Positions 23,881 to 36,109 of a stretch of DNA of 64,000 nucleotides are shown piece after piece. Each line of letters opens with the position of its first letter. The first letter of the stretch is position 1. The notes below the pieces were generated by a model that saw nothing but the letters and a program-made list of their open reading frames with translations, ran no database searches and was not told the origin of the DNA. Made by a program: the position numbers and the translations under genes. This stretch comes from Linum tenue (lineage: Eukaryota > Streptophyta > Magnoliopsida > Malpighiales > Linaceae). The stretch spans positions 59,156,679 through 59,220,678 of the forward strand of contig CAMGYJ010000004.1 of assembly GCA_946122785.1 (NCBI GenBank), in the 5' to 3' direction.

Positions 23881-24671
23881 ATCAAGAATACCTATGCTAA
23901 GATGGATGGTTTGCAAATTTTGATACCTTTGATTTATGGAAAGAAAAATAAGTGGCAAATTTGGATTTTTTATGTATGGAAAAAGAAATAAGGGGGGGAA
24001 TTGTGTTGTTTTCAAATTTTTGGGAAAAGAAAAAAGGGATAAATTTAGTGTTTTTCATTTTTTTGAAAAGAAAGAAGAGGGAAATGTGAATGATTTTAGT
24101 TTATGGGTTGATAAAAATGGGGAAAATTTGGCGTTTTCAATATTTTTAGAAATGAAAGAAGATAAAATGTTTATGCTTTCAATTTTTTTATGTTTCAGAA
24201 TTTTAATCTTTCAAATATAAATCTTGAAATTTTTATATGGAGAGCATGACTAATTGAGTATATTATACTTTTACCTGAAATAGCTAATTAATTATATTAG
24301 AATTGAGAACCTATCATTGGTTATCTCATCTTCACTGTAATATTACTCAAACTACCTCAAATGAAGGTTATTTTATATTATAGATAATATACTTAATTAT
24401 TTATCAATTTGATTATCACAATGTGCTACATGTGATTGTATAAGAGTTTAGCATTTAGTGCCTAAGAATGATCAATTATGCATTGAAGACTTGGAGTTCT
24501 AATCGATTAAAGGGTTGTTATTACACATTATGTGTGTATATAAATGTTTTCAAAGCCAAACAAAGCCGGTCAATCGAACCGATAAAACCAGGACCCAACC
24601 ACCAACACAGCCCAGAACATAAAAAATAAACAATTGCTTTTAGCCGATCAATCGGTTAGCGATTCAAAGGG
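23881..24671. other. AT-rich intergenic DNA
   Basis: Purine-rich AAAAGAAAAA stretches at 23930-24190 give a Lys/Phe-rich frame by composition. No gene or transposon end recognised. Confidence 0.4.
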
Positions 24672-25142
24672 TTAACTGCTCAAACCACTCGAACCAACCA
24701 GCCGGTTCTCAAAAAACCAACCGTGCCCAGCTAAACAATTGGCCTCCAAAAGTCCTAGGCCTAGGCCCATATTGTTTGGGTCCGGCTTGCACAACATGAA
24801 GCCTAAACACTTGGACCTCAAAAGAACACATTTTGAGGCCACAATTACCATGAGAACTGCCACCACAGTTTTGAAATAAGTGGAGTAGTGAAATTTTCTT
24901 ACACCAACAGATGTTGTATTACAACCAATTTCTATCACTTTCAATTTCACTCTCTTCCCCTCCCTTCCCCTCCAGTTGAAAGCAAGACTATACCTGCATG
25001 CAAACCAACGCTAACAATTTATCAATCGATGTAAAATAAAGTAAGAAATTAAGATGGGGAGATTGGATTCGTACATGCATGGAAGGATGATGATCAAGAG
25101 CATGACGACAAACTTAGCAACAATTCTGCAGATAATCACCAT
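24672..25142 (-). CDS. Speculative two-exon small membrane-anchored protein
   Basis: An ATG at 25142 starts a hydrophobic N-terminus (MVIICRIVAKFVVMLLIIIL), possibly a signal anchor. A TATA-like CTATATATAAATA lies about 55-65 bp upstream (near 25197-25208), a normal plant promoter spacing. A GT donor after 25075 and an AG acceptor before 24993 would join two exons in frame into a 129-residue protein; unspliced, the frame stops at 43 residues. No family is recognised and the C-terminal half has no clear domain. The layout is gene-like but could be chance. Confidence 0.22.
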
Positions 25143-25540
25143 GGCTATCTTTCTTGGGGTAGAAATTGATGATTGACCACTGCTGCTGCTGAATAATATT
25201 TATATATAGTATGAAGAGTTCTAGAGACCTGAATATACCATTCATATACCATTCATCAATAATTTTATACTTGTTTGAGATTAAGTGATTTATAAAATTT
25301 AGAAATATTAGTACTCATGTTCTAAATTAGTTTAAGAGTAATACACTTATAGGTTATTGTGCTAGGAAGTGTATGGTACTTATAATATTTTTGTTTATTA
25401 TACATCGGTTCATTAATGAGTTTTTAATGGTCTAAATGTCGGTTGAACCAGTAAAACGTGTGTTATTTACAATACTGATTCGTACTCTGCTTCGTTTCTG
25501 ACAACATTGACCAATATGTTGAAGTCATATATGACACTAG
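25143..25540. other. Intergenic; candidate promoter of the small minus-strand gene
   Basis: Contains the TATA-like motif near 25197-25208. Otherwise AT-rich with nothing recognised. Confidence 0.3.
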
Positions 25541-25602
25541 GGCTGCAAATAAGCAAGGCTGCTCACGAGCAACTCGGACCTCGGCTCATTTGCATCCCTA
25601 TC
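25541..25602. mobile_element. Very short hAT deletion derivative
   Basis: About 62 bp with ends TAGGGCTGCAAATAAG and, inverted, TAGGGATGCAAATGAG. The flanking 8-mers TATGACAC and TCTGATAC match at six positions, consistent with an aged TSD. Too short to hold anything but terminal sequence. Confidence 0.5.
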
Positions 25603-26395
25603 TGATACCACTTCATTTCATCACTTGAATGTTTGTGGAGTTAGTTATTCTAAGGTTTCGTTTTAAACTGAATATGAGTTCTTACTTATTTATCTTATGG
25701 TAAACCTTTTAATTTGTGGTTATAAACTTATAATAGGACTATTTGATGGAAATGGTGATCTCACCATAACAATTAACTAATGTACTTTATGAATTACGAT
25801 TAGTTACATGGCAAGAACTAAAGTCATACGATTGTAGTAACTCAATCATCTAAAAAATACCAAATTAATTCGACATTTTGACAGCTTTCTTTAACCTTTA
25901 TAAATGATTATACAAGTAGAAAGAAGTTGTCTAAAAATTGCAAAAAAATGTTTGAAATTAGTGCAATAAATAATGGGTAAGCTGTAACGAGTATAGAGCA
26001 AGTAACACAATGCGACAGCCTGAACAACCCGCAACCCGATTCGCTCACAAGCCGCCCGACCGAGACCTGATTAACTCGAAACCCACTGACCCGCAACTCG
26101 ACTGACTCGTAACCCAATGGATCCGATATCCGACTGACTTGCAAATCGGTTAACCCAAACCTGACTGACCCATAAACCAATGAACTCAAAACCCGACTAA
26201 TCCATTACCCGATTGAACCTAACCTGAACCCGCCAGATTGACATCTCTACTTGTGAATGGTGGCTGCCTTATTTTGTTGTTTATGTTCTTAGCCAATTGA
26301 TTTTGTTTTAATAAAATTTCATCGCCATTTAAAAAATAGGTTTGGTCTGGTCCTCGCCATCTGTAACACTCCGAATTCTGGTTTAGGTCCAATCC
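25603..26395. other. Intergenic with decayed ACCCGA-rich repeat
   Basis: 25980-26250 is dense in AACCCGAC and GACTGAC words, an inverted relative of 3330-3560. No intact ends. The rest is AT-rich. Confidence 0.4.
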
Positions 26396-26972
26396 AAAGC
26401 AAACCTATAAAATTAATAATTTATACTAGTTATTAATTAATCAATAAATTAATAATTTATTAATTTAAAGAGGAGTTTTTTATAATGTATATTGTTAACA
26501 TAAATGACTTTATAACCTTAAAATTAGATTCATACGTGGTGCATTAATCGCAATTGAGGATGAAGGAGATGATGATTCAACGCCTTTGAAATCGGTCATG
26601 GAAAGGAAGTAGTTAAAGGCGCATCGGCTCTTCGAAAATATTTGTTGCAATTAAATAAGATAACACCAGCGATTTCGAGTGCAATGAGGAAAGTTCAAGA
26701 TGAACTTCTAATAGACTTGGCCTTCAAGAATAAACAAACAACTATAGATTCATATATTTCTAGATTATCCTAGTTATATTATAAATTTTCTGATGAATTA
26801 TATTTGCATAATTATTAATTTATAGAATTGAAAATACATATATTTATGTAGGTTGGTTTTTCAAAAACTATTATCTTATTATTTTTAGAATTTTGCTCAT
26901 TTTTTATAGTTGTGCAAATTGGGACCGGAAATTATTAATTTATCGAGTATTAATTTATAGAGATTTTACAGT
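26396..26972 (+). mobile_element. Pogo-like (Lemi1/Emigrant-type) relic
   Basis: The right end ATTAATTTATAGAGATTTTAC followed by AGTA is close to the known terminus of plant pogo/Emigrant elements (CAGTAAAACCTCTATAAATT when inverted). The left end near 26396 is a degraded version (AAACCTATAAAATTAATAAT). In between is a transposase-like fragment: 26586-26770 reads FEIGHGKEVVKGASALRKYL and then MRKVQDELLIDLAFKNKQ, as at the C-terminus of pogo/Tigger-type transposases. The main catalytic domain is absent. Confidence 0.5.
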
Positions 26973-27100
26973 AGGTCAATTTTAGAACGAAAAGTTGAAC
27001 CAAAGAATTTGGTTGGTTTAACTGCTAATGGGCCGACCTTGTCAAATTGGGTAGGGATTTGTCTCTTCGATGGATTCCTTGGTAGCCCACGAACTAGAAG

Positions 27101-27631
27101 TAGGGATGGCAACAAAATCCGAACCCACGGGTACCCTGCTCGACCCAACCCGGTCAACGTGGGTAAAACCCGTTTTACGAGTTTCGGGCCGGGTTTGGAT
27201 TTTAACCCGTACACTATTCACTGGGTTGGGTTTGGGTTTATGGGTATCCAACCCATGGATACCCGCCCACACTTATTTAGTCGCCTTACTCTCTCCAAAC
27301 CCTAACCTAATTCTAATTTCCTCCTATCTAACTCTTACTACACTTATTCCGTGTGAATTTATTTAGTGTAATTGTGGTACGTTTGAATTTTCTAGAATGG
27401 TGTTTTATGTATGGATAATTTATATGGGGAAATTGATGTTTGAATTTTATTTTTGATAGGAACTTGTTATTGTACATTTTTTACCACAAAAATCCATGGG
27501 TACCCATGAACCCGCGGATACCCAGCGGGTTGGGTTGGGTTTGAGTTTTTCAAACCTAATGGATTTTAACCTGGATTTTTTTGACAAATAAACCCATGGG
27601 TTTGGCAAAACCCGACCCATTGCCATCCCTA
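27101..27631 (+). mobile_element. hAT-type MITE, family A copy 2
   Basis: 531 bp with ends TAGGGATGGCAACAAAATCC and, inverted, TAGGGATGGCAATGGGTCGG. The 8-bp TSD is ACTAGAAG / CCTAGAAG (one mismatch; 27093-27100, 27632-27639). Inverted relative to the copy at 6523-7060, with better-preserved ends. Short frames inside are by-products. Confidence 0.9.
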
Positions 27632-27742
27632 CCTAGAAGGCAAATTTGAAGGCAAATTATTAAGTGAGCCGGCGGAAACCCTAGGAGAAGCATGGAAAAG
27701 ACGCTGTAAGTGTAGGTTTCCATAAATGATGGCATATGTAAA

Positions 27743-27769
27743 CTAGAATAGGGCACGGCCCGTTGGCCG
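27743..27769 (-). mobile_element. Helitron 3' terminus (minus orientation)
   Basis: On the minus strand a hairpin CGGCC-AACG-GGCCG (27756-27769) is followed by GTGCCCTATT and CTAG (27746-27743), with T at the target junction. A short hairpin about 10 nt before CTRR is the Helitron 3' signature. The 5' end was not found. Confidence 0.65.
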
Positions 27770-28709
27770 AATTAAGTTTGATAATACTTAAAATTTAAAA
27801 TTTCATATTTTTTTCCAGGCATTTATGATAATTTTAAAAATTCATATTGTCTAAACTTATGTTCTCCATGTTTACCTTAATGATAAAATTGATCATAAAT
27901 TTTATAGAGAAAACGGGTTAATAGTGTTTATCGTGTCATTTTCAATGTTTCCAGACACATTTGAATACATACATTGTAATCTCATATAAAAAATAAGGAT
28001 AAATTATTCTCTCTTTAATTACACTTAGCTCTACAGCTGCTAATTGATATCAATTTCTTCTATCACCAAATTCACTATATTATCATAAAAATCCACTGTC
28101 TTCTATGCCTAAACAATAATTAAATTTGAGTATTTTTAAAAATGAGGTTTGCCATGAAGTTTTTGTTTTAAGAGTTGGCCTCAGAACATTTTTGAAGTTT
28201 TGCCATCTTTCTATATTTGGAAAACCAATTTCTTTTTTAATGTAACCAAGCCCAAAATCTATAAGATATATGAAGCCAAAACAAGTGTTTAGTTTGCAGG
28301 GATTCAAATTTCCAGCCCGCAGAGGGTTTGTCGGAAGGGCACTTTAGGCAATTCACATTTAAATAAAACTGTGCGTTTCACCTCCAACACATTCTGCCGG
28401 TGGACCGGGCCAGTTTATTATATAGTTGGACCGGGCTGTTGCCCCCTGAAGTATCCGGCCCAAACTCTTCCCCCTTGACGTAATCGGCCCAAAGACTGCT
28501 GGTGAAATGCTTCCATCGAAATCTCTCGGAACCCATATTCAGCTGCCGTGGCAGTCCATGTCGTGTTAATTTCTTTCTCCATATCGATTTCGGTCTCAAG
28601 CCCTGCACTTCAATACTACATATGCAATTGTGAGGGACGCGTGGGCGGTGGGAGTTGCTACTCCTCCAATTGAATTCCCCAACTCCTCCTGGCGTATTTT
28701 GCAGGGTTC
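27770..28709. other. Intergenic and 5' part of the Helitron
   Basis: 27780-28300 is AT-rich without clear features. 28380-28620 has GGACCGGGC repeats and CCGGCCCAAA phrases and probably belongs to the leader of the Helitron gene. The exact Helitron 5' TC end could not be assigned. Confidence 0.35.
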
Positions 28710-29372
28710 ATGCGAGCTATATTCAACCCGCCAAAACCTCCTTCCAATCAACAAACCGCTGCTGAAAGGGATCGTCTTAATCAACGTAGTTCCGCGATTC
28801 ATTTGTTGGTACATTAAATTAAAGTTTACTTTGGCACAAAATCAGGATAATTTGATTTGTATATTTCAATTGCAGAAATACTCACCCTTCAATCACAAGT
28901 TGAGCATATTGATCGCTTGATAGCTCAATCCTATCGAAAACGACGACGGGAGATCTTGAATGCGCGCTTGCGACGTACTGTTGAATATATTCCACATGGT
29001 AAGCTTAGTATCTTTTAAATGCGTTTCTTTATTTTGTAAGGTGTGTTCTAGACTATTTTGCATATGCATACCATAGTCCATATGTGCATTGCGTTGTATA
29101 TGTCACGGAGCAGGATTCCATGTCGTCCTAATGGATTTAGTTCATGCATAATTAACTTTGTTACCACAGATTATAGTTCATGTATCTCCCACCTTCGGAC
29201 AAAAAGGGCACGTTTAATGCGAGCGAGTCATTTGTACAAAAGGCGGATGGTTAATGCTGTACCGAGGGGGTTCTCCCGTTCCCATGGTTTGTGGCATCAT
29301 ATTTTATGTTTGTACATTGTAAATGCGTATTCATCATGTGTGAGTTATCTTATGTGACTACTTTGATTGTAG

Positions 29373-32300
29373 GATATCCTGTTGTGGAACTTTTTAGTCT
29401 GGGCGAGCCTACAAGCATTTGTCAATACTGTGCAGCAATTATGTGGGTGCAAGAAAGTACGGTTCCTACTAGGAGTCGTGTTAACCCCACTTTCTCATTG
29501 TGTTGCAAGGCTGGAAAGGTAAAACTACCCCCTAGACGTGCTCCACCAGAGTTTTTGAATGAATTGTTACATTCTTCTACACCTATGAGCCGTCATTTCC
29601 GGGAAGCCATTCGTAGATACAATGCTGTGTTTTGCTTTATCTCCCTGGGCGGGAAAGTGGATCGTGGTATAAATGATGGTCGAGGGGTGTATGTGTACTC
29701 TATAGGAGGACAAATTTATCACTCTATAGGCAGCTTATTACCCCCAGACGGTCAGCCACCGCGGTTTGCCCAATTATACATTCATGACTCAAGTTCTAAA
29801 CTACAGAGTCGTTTGCATCTATTTCCAGTTGATGATGCCTCCAGTTCATTGCGATCAGATATTGTTGAACGATTGCAAGAAATGTTTGATAGAAACAATG
29901 TTCTGGTTCAAACCTTTCGGATGGCTAGGCAAAAGATACAGGAAGGCAATGTGAAAGAGGTGAAGATCAAATTAATTGCCAAGCGTGCTCATGATGGGAG
30001 AGAATATGATTTACCGACGGGGAATGACATAGCAGCCTTGATTGTTGATGAAACAGGGCAAGATACATTTGAGCCAGATATTATTGTTCAGTATAAGAGT
30101 TCTGAATTGGAGAGAATTAATTATTATCATCCATCATTAATGGCTTTACAATACCCAATTTTATTTCCTTATGGAGAGGATGGATGGCATCCGGACATAA
30201 GCTGTGATGATGATGATGATGATGATCTTTGGAATGACAAGACACTGTCCCAGTGTGATTATTATGCATACCGCCTACAGAGTAGATTTCAGGAGTCAAA
30301 TTCGGTTTTATTATCTGGGAAATTATTTCAGCAGTATGTTGTGAATGCGTATGCATTAGTAGAGGCACAGCGGCTTGATTGGATCCGAAATAACCAAGCC
30401 AAACTTCGTTCCCATTATCTGAGTGGGTTAGTGGATGCATTCCTCCGTGGTGATTCTGATTTAGAAATGACTGGAAAACATGTTATTTTGGCTGCTTCCC
30501 ACACAGGAAGTCCACGGTACAAGTATGAAAACTTCCAGGATGCTATGGCTATTTGTAGGTGGTTGGGCTACCCAGATTTATTTGTTACCTTCACCTGTAA
30601 TGCAAATTGGCCGGAAATCCAGTTTATGGTTGATTTGGTAACCGCAGATGGTCGGAAAGATGTCAATAGATCTGATATTATTGCTCGGGTCTTCAAGGTT
30701 AAACTGCAGCAATTAATGTTTGAGATAAGAGAAAAGAAAATATTTGGGACTACCACTGGATGTAAGTCGTACATGCTCCATAATTGTTATTTTAGTTTTG
30801 AGCAATACTTTTGTTTCATATGGTTGAATTATTTTAGTCAGGTTGTCCTTTACGTAATAAGGTTTTGGCAGGCTCCAACTTAATACATAGTGTATTTGTT
30901 TGCAGTTGTGCTGGCAATTGAGTTTCAAAAGCGTGGCCTTCCCCATGCTCATTTGCTGGTTTTCCTAGCTTCGGAATGTAAACTAACTGGGCCGACGGCC
31001 ATTGATTCCGTCATATCCGCAGAAATTCCAAACTCTGATATTGATCCAGAAGGCTATAGGGCTGTAACTGCTTTTATGCTGCATGGTCCATGTGGTCTTT
31101 TGGGCCGTAATGCTCCTTGCACAGAAGGTGGTGTGTGTACTAAACATTTTCCAAAGCCGTTTTGTGAGCAAACGACGATTGATGATAATGGTTTTGCCAA
31201 GTATCGACGACGTGACAGTGGAATATCTTTTAAAGTTAACTCTGTGTCATTGGACAATCGTTTTGTCGTGCCGTACAATCGCTATTTATTATTGCGATTT
31301 GATGCACATATAAATGTTGAGTTCTGCAATAAATCCAGGTATCTTTTTCATACCACATATAATATTTATGCTCGACACTACTTTTTTATTCCCTTCCATG
31401 GAAAGTGCCAAATTTGGTAGCTTTTGGTGTGTTTTTTTATTGGTTTAAACGTATCAGTTTGGTTGTTGCATTACTACTCATTAGTTTTGTTGTGTCCAAT
31501 TTTTGTTTGACATGGTAGGGCAATCAAATATTTGTTCAAGTATATCAACAAACCACAAGATCGAGCAAAAGCTTCATTAGTTGACAATGAAACTAATACT
31601 GGAATTGAATCTGGTGCATCAAGTTCAAATCCCACACCACGGGTTGATGAGATAAAAGCATATCTTGATTGTCGGTATATCACATCTGGTGAAGCATGCT
31701 GGAGGTTGTTCAAGTTTGATGTCTACTCACAGTACCCATCAGTGTTGCGCATGTCTTATCATCTTCCTGGGCAGAATGTAGTTGTCTCAAGGCAGCATTT
31801 AAATCCTCAAGGTGTGCTCCAGTCTAAGCGTGCTCAAACCTCTATGCTGTTGGAATGGATGAAAATGAATAAGTTATTTCCAGAAGCAAGGAAATATACA
31901 TTTGTAGAATTTCCGCAACATTATGTTTGGGATAAAACAAAGCAGGCGTGGCACAAGAGGAAATCCATGTTCAGTATTGGGCGGTTGTATTATTGTCATC
32001 CTTCGCCTACAAATGATAGGTTCTATCTGCGTATGCTTCTACATATTGTTCGTGGTGCTCAAAGTTTTGAGGACATCAGGACAGTGAATGGAGTTTTGCA
32101 TAAATCTTTTAAGGAAGCATGTTATGCGCATGGTCTATTGGCAGAAGATAATGAATGGAATGACTGTTTGGCCGAAGCGGCCCTTTGGGCATCCGGTAAA
32201 AAGCTTAGAACTTTATTTATTACTATCATCAGCCTCTGTCAAGTTTCAGACATTGGGAAACTATGGGAGCGGAATTGGGCACTGTTATCTGATGATATTT

Positions 32301-33988
32301 TGTATGCCCGTCGGAAGGAACTAAATATGCCTACTTTAGAAATGTCTGATCTCCAGTTACAGGAATGTTGTTTGCTGGAGATAGATAAATTGCTTGCAAG
32401 AAATTGCAAAACTCTATCTGATTTTCCTGGATTACCAGTTATCGATACTGGTAACATGTCATCTTCATCTAATCGATTGATCACTGCATAACTTAATTAC
32501 AATGTTGCAAGTCTTCGTGAGCAATTTGAAGGTATGATTTCCAAGCTCAATTCCCAACAAAAAAAAGCTTTTGATGAAATTACTGAATCGGTGTATGGAG
32601 ATAAGGGAAATGCATTCTTTATTGATGGATGTGGTGGGACAGGAAAGACCTTCTTATGGAAAGTCATTTGCTTGAAATTGCGATCGGAAAATAAGATTGT
32701 TCTATGTGTAGCTTCTTCTGGGATTGCGGCCCTTTTAATGGATGGGGGTCGAACAGCGCATTCTCGATTTCACATTCCAGTAGACCTTGATGGTAGATCG
32801 ACATGTCATATTGACCAGGGTAGTGAATTAGCAGAACTCATTCAGCGTGCTTCATTGATTATTTGGGATGAAGTTGTTATGTCACACAAGCATGCAGTGG
32901 AAGCTGTAGATAAATCATTGCGGGATATTTTGCGGTTTCGGTATGAAAACAGTCAGGGTAAGCCCTTTGGAGGTCTTACAGTTGTTTTTGGAGGAGATTT
33001 CCGGCAAACTTTGCCTATAGTATTGAAAGCTTCACGAGGTGATATTGTGAACTCATCTATAAAGAGGTCCTACCTTTGGCCCCATTTGAGGGTAATTAAG
33101 TTAGTTGAAAATATGCGGCTAGCACGATCTAATTGCTCTCCGGAGGAAACTGTCGAGATAACTACTTTCCAGAACTGGCTCTTGCAAGTAGGAGACGGAG
33201 TAGATTCAGATGTGTTTGGTGAGTCTTTGATTCGCATACCTCAGGAATTAGTAATTCCTCGACAGAGTGATCCTGTCATTGATATTGTCGCCTCTATATA
33301 CAGTGATATTAGTAGTCATGCAGGAGATCATAATTATTTAGTCAATCGAGCTATCTTGGCTCCACACCATGATATGGTTTCTGCAGTGAATGAGTATATT
33401 CTAAGTCAATTCCCAGGAGATGCAGTGGCATATTACAGCGCAGATTCTATTGAGATGGACCCTGGGAAGGAGGGAGTTGTGGATGCTGATTATTCAATCG
33501 AGTTTTTGAACAACCTCAGGATTGGAAACTTTCCAGGCCATCAGTTGGAACTAAAAGTTGGGTGTCCAGTCATTCTATTACGGAATATGGATCAAACTGT
33601 TGGCCTTTGTAATGGTACTAGAATGGTTGTGAAGACTTTGGGTAAATGGTTCATTGAGGTGGAGATTTTGACAGGTACCAATATCGGTGATCGCGTCTTC
33701 CTTCCCAGATTGACATTATCAACCCATTACAAGAGTCTTAATTTCACCCTCATTAGAAGGCAATACCCTGTGGCTCTTTGTTTTGCCATGACTATTAACA
33801 AAAGTCAGGGTCAAACACTAGCCAATGTTGGTTTATGTCTTCAAAGACAAGTTTTTAGTCATGGTCAGCTATATGTTGCATTGTCAAGAGTTACTACAAG
33901 GCAAGGATTGAAGATTTTGAGTGGCAATGAGAATGGAGAGGAAGGCACTTCAATGGTGAACATAGTATTCCCAGAAATATTTGATTGA
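29373..33988 (+). pseudogene. Helitron RepHel protein (HUH rolling-circle nuclease plus PIF1 helicase), one premature stop
   Basis: Exons 29373-30761, 30906-31338 and 31519-33988 join in frame across GT-AG introns. Earlier exons are likely (28876-28999 encodes HIDRLIAQSYRKRRREIL and splices in phase to 29373), but the first exon could not be joined cleanly. Rep motifs: FVTFTCNANWPEI (motif 1), FQKRGLPHAHLLVF (HUH), KYLFKYINK (two-tyrosine motif, just after 31519). Helicase motifs: Walker A GCGGTGKTF, Walker B IIWDE, GGDFRQTLP, MTINKSQGQTL, LYVALSRVT. An in-frame TAA at 32489-32491 lies between the Rep and helicase halves; the same frame continues on both sides. The protein nicks and unwinds DNA for rolling-circle transposition. 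Confidence 0.9.
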
Positions 33989-34396
33989 TTTATATGAACT
34001 TCAATTCAGGTTTAACTTATGATTACAGTTTATATTTTTTATGGACAACTGTTAGGCGTCATGTTTGGCTATTTATTTTTGTTAAGGCAATTTCCCTAGC
34101 AATGGACTATATGTTTTAATTCAAAGATAATTTCTGTATAGTTGTTCCAATTATGAATGTTGAACTCTTTCCCCGAATAGATTATTACTTGGCTGCTCCA
34201 TCTATCTCCAGTGGTTTTTACCAATGTGATGCTTATTATTATGTTCCAAATATTACAGCCCACTTATTAAATTTCATATATTCGTCTAAACATTTTAACT
34301 GAACAATTTGAAACTTAAATTGACCAAAAAATGAATTCGTTTTCATTTGATTTCATGTTCCAACGTTTGTCAAATGCGCCGCTTATGTTTAGTTTA
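33989..34396. other. Helitron 3' noncoding region
   Basis: AT-rich sequence between the helicase stop codon and the terminal hairpin. Contains the 3' UTR; nothing else recognised. Confidence 0.5.
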
Positions 34397-34425
34397 CCCG
34401 CCCAACGGGCCGGGCCCTGCGCTAG
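34397..34425 (+). terminator. Helitron 3' terminal hairpin and CTAG end
   Basis: GC-rich hairpin CCCGCCC-AAC-GGGCCGGG with one bulged C, then a six-base spacer and CTAG. It acts as the transposition terminator for rolling-circle replication in this family. Confidence 0.8.
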
Positions 34426-34624
34426 TAAAAAATAGAAGTCCAAATTCAGAAAACGTAGTTGTGATCTCTAAGAGCAAAAAATAAAGAAAAAAATAAGAAG
34501 TCGAATAATATTAAAAAAAACAAAGTAAAATGACAGAGATAGCCCCCTCGATATGTGCAGAGGCCTTTGTTTTTTTATCTAACCCCCTCTTCGTCAGGAA
34601 TGTCCATATAGTAGTGTAAAGATA

Positions 34625-34651
34625 CTAGATTTTACCCGACCCGTTGGCCGG
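34625..34651 (-). mobile_element. Helitron 3' terminus (minus orientation)
   Basis: On the minus strand CCGGCC-AACG-GGTCGG (34651-34636, one mismatch in the stem) is followed by GTAAAAT and CTAG (34628-34625), then T. It would belong to a different Helitron reading leftwards, whose body would include the LINE fragment to the right. Its 5' end was not found. Confidence 0.6.
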
Positions 34652-35179
34652 ATGAATTTTATTTTATTTTATGTTGATCAATTTCTTCATACTTTTAATT
34701 TGAAATATTCTAAAATAGTTAGTTCATTAATTTTTTTTTATGAAACGATCACTTGCATTAACAAGAAAACCAAGTTACATATGATCTAGCTCCAAACGGA
34801 GCCAAGTATGAAAATCAAATACATTACAACCCGTAGGAAACAAAGAAAGGGCTTTCTGAGCCACCAAATGGGCTACCCAATTGTTCTCCCTACCCACAAA
34901 CATGATCCGGAACCCTGGCAATGCCGAAAGGAGATGACAAATTTCCTCAAATATGGCCCACCCAGAAGCATCAGTAATACCCCTTGCGTTGACCTTATCA
35001 ATAACCACTTTCGCATCCCCTTCAAGTAAGACCGTCTCCAAGCCAAGGCGCTGGCACCACCTGATGGCATCCCGAAGCGTAGATAACTCCACCAGCATTG
35101 GACTCTGGAGACCGCTATATGTCACCCCATGCACTGCCAACACCATACCTGCCGCATCACGTAGAACCATTCCTCCGGC

Positions 35180-36109
35180 TAGGGCTGTCACTCGGTCGGT
35201 TTCGGTTTAACCGAAAACCGAATTGTCGGTTATCGGTCAAACCGAGACCTCGACCAGAGCTACCGCCAACCGACCGTCCGTGAGCCTCGGTTAGCCGCAA
35301 AACCGACCGACCGGTTACCGGTTTCGACTCGGTTAGCCGGCCAACCGGAAACTACCAAAAAAAAAAAATTAACAATAAATCTGCACCACACACTCCTAAC
35401 CTAACCCCTCAGTTTCTCGATTCTTCTTTCCCCTCCGTTTTCTCGATTCTCTTCCCAGACCATCTCTCTCCCTACTCTCTCTCTCTATTCTCTTCTCTTC
35501 TTCCTCTGGAAGGAAAATCGAACAACCAACTCTCTCTCCCTATTCTCGCCTCCTCCCTCGATTCTCTCTCTCGATTCTGCTGGCGCGACGACGGGGGCAG
35601 GGCGCGGCGACGAGGGCGGGGCGCGGCGACGAGGGCGGGGCGCGGCGACGAGGGCGGGGCGCGGCGACGGGCGCGGGGTGCGGCGACTGGCGCGGCGACG
35701 GGAGCGATGTGCGGCGACGGGCGCGGCGACGCGGAGCGAGGTGCGGCGACTGGCGCGGCGCGAGGATCTGGCCGTCATGCAAAGGAAGAAGAGTCGGATC
35801 TGCTGTGGAAAGGTGAGGAGGAGGAGGAGGAGAGGTGAGGGTCGGATCTGCTGTGGAAGGATTTGTAGGAAGAAGAAGAAGAGTCGAAGGGTCACCTCAC
35901 CTTCTCTTTTTTATATTTTCGGTTGTGGGTCGGTTGGCCGGTTAGTCGCGGTTAACCGGCTTCGGTTACTCGGCTAACCGGACCCCTGATTTCCTCTACC
36001 GCCAACCGACCGACCTCTTTGGAATCGGTTTTTCGGCTAGCCGAAAACCGGTCGGTTCGGTTGAAACCGACCGGTTAGCCGTTAACCGGAAAACCGTCCG
36101 CCAGCCCTA
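35180..36109. mobile_element. hAT-type element, accgg-rich, inside a LINE
   Basis: 930 bp with ends TAGGGCTGTCACTCGG and, inverted, TAGGGCTGGCGGACGG. Perfect 8-bp TSD CCTCCGGC (35172-35179, 36110-36117). Both ends are packed with AACCGA/TCGGTT. The middle has CT-rich DNA and a GC-rich minisatellite. The long Arg/Pro-rich frames at 35485-35895 come from the minisatellite and are not called. Confidence 0.92.
35600..35672. repeat. 19-bp GC-rich minisatellite
   Basis: GCGCGGCGACGAGGGCGGG repeats with a 19-bp period (CGACGAG at 35608, 35627, 35646), then decays into variant GCGGCGAC units to about 35765. Confidence 0.8.

Larger units (their letters stand above)
28710..34425 (+). mobile_element. 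Autonomous-type Helitron, near-intact
   Basis: Carries a Rep-helicase gene and a canonical 3' end: a hairpin with stem arms CCCG/CGGG and CCC/GGG around AAC (34397-34414), then CCTGCG and CTAG at 34422-34425, followed by T. Rolling-circle transposons insert between A and T without TSD, so only the termini mark them. The 5' limit given is the first plausible coding exon; the true TC end lies somewhat upstream. Confidence 0.85.

Noticed and set aside
28710..28808. First coding exon of the Helitron RepHel gene
   Set aside because: Codon use is plausible, but its donor does not join in frame to the next exon at 28876, so it was not included in the CDS.
35485..35895. Arg/Pro-rich frame of about 136 codons
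   Set aside because: Encoded by the 19-bp GC minisatellite inside a hAT element; composition explains it.
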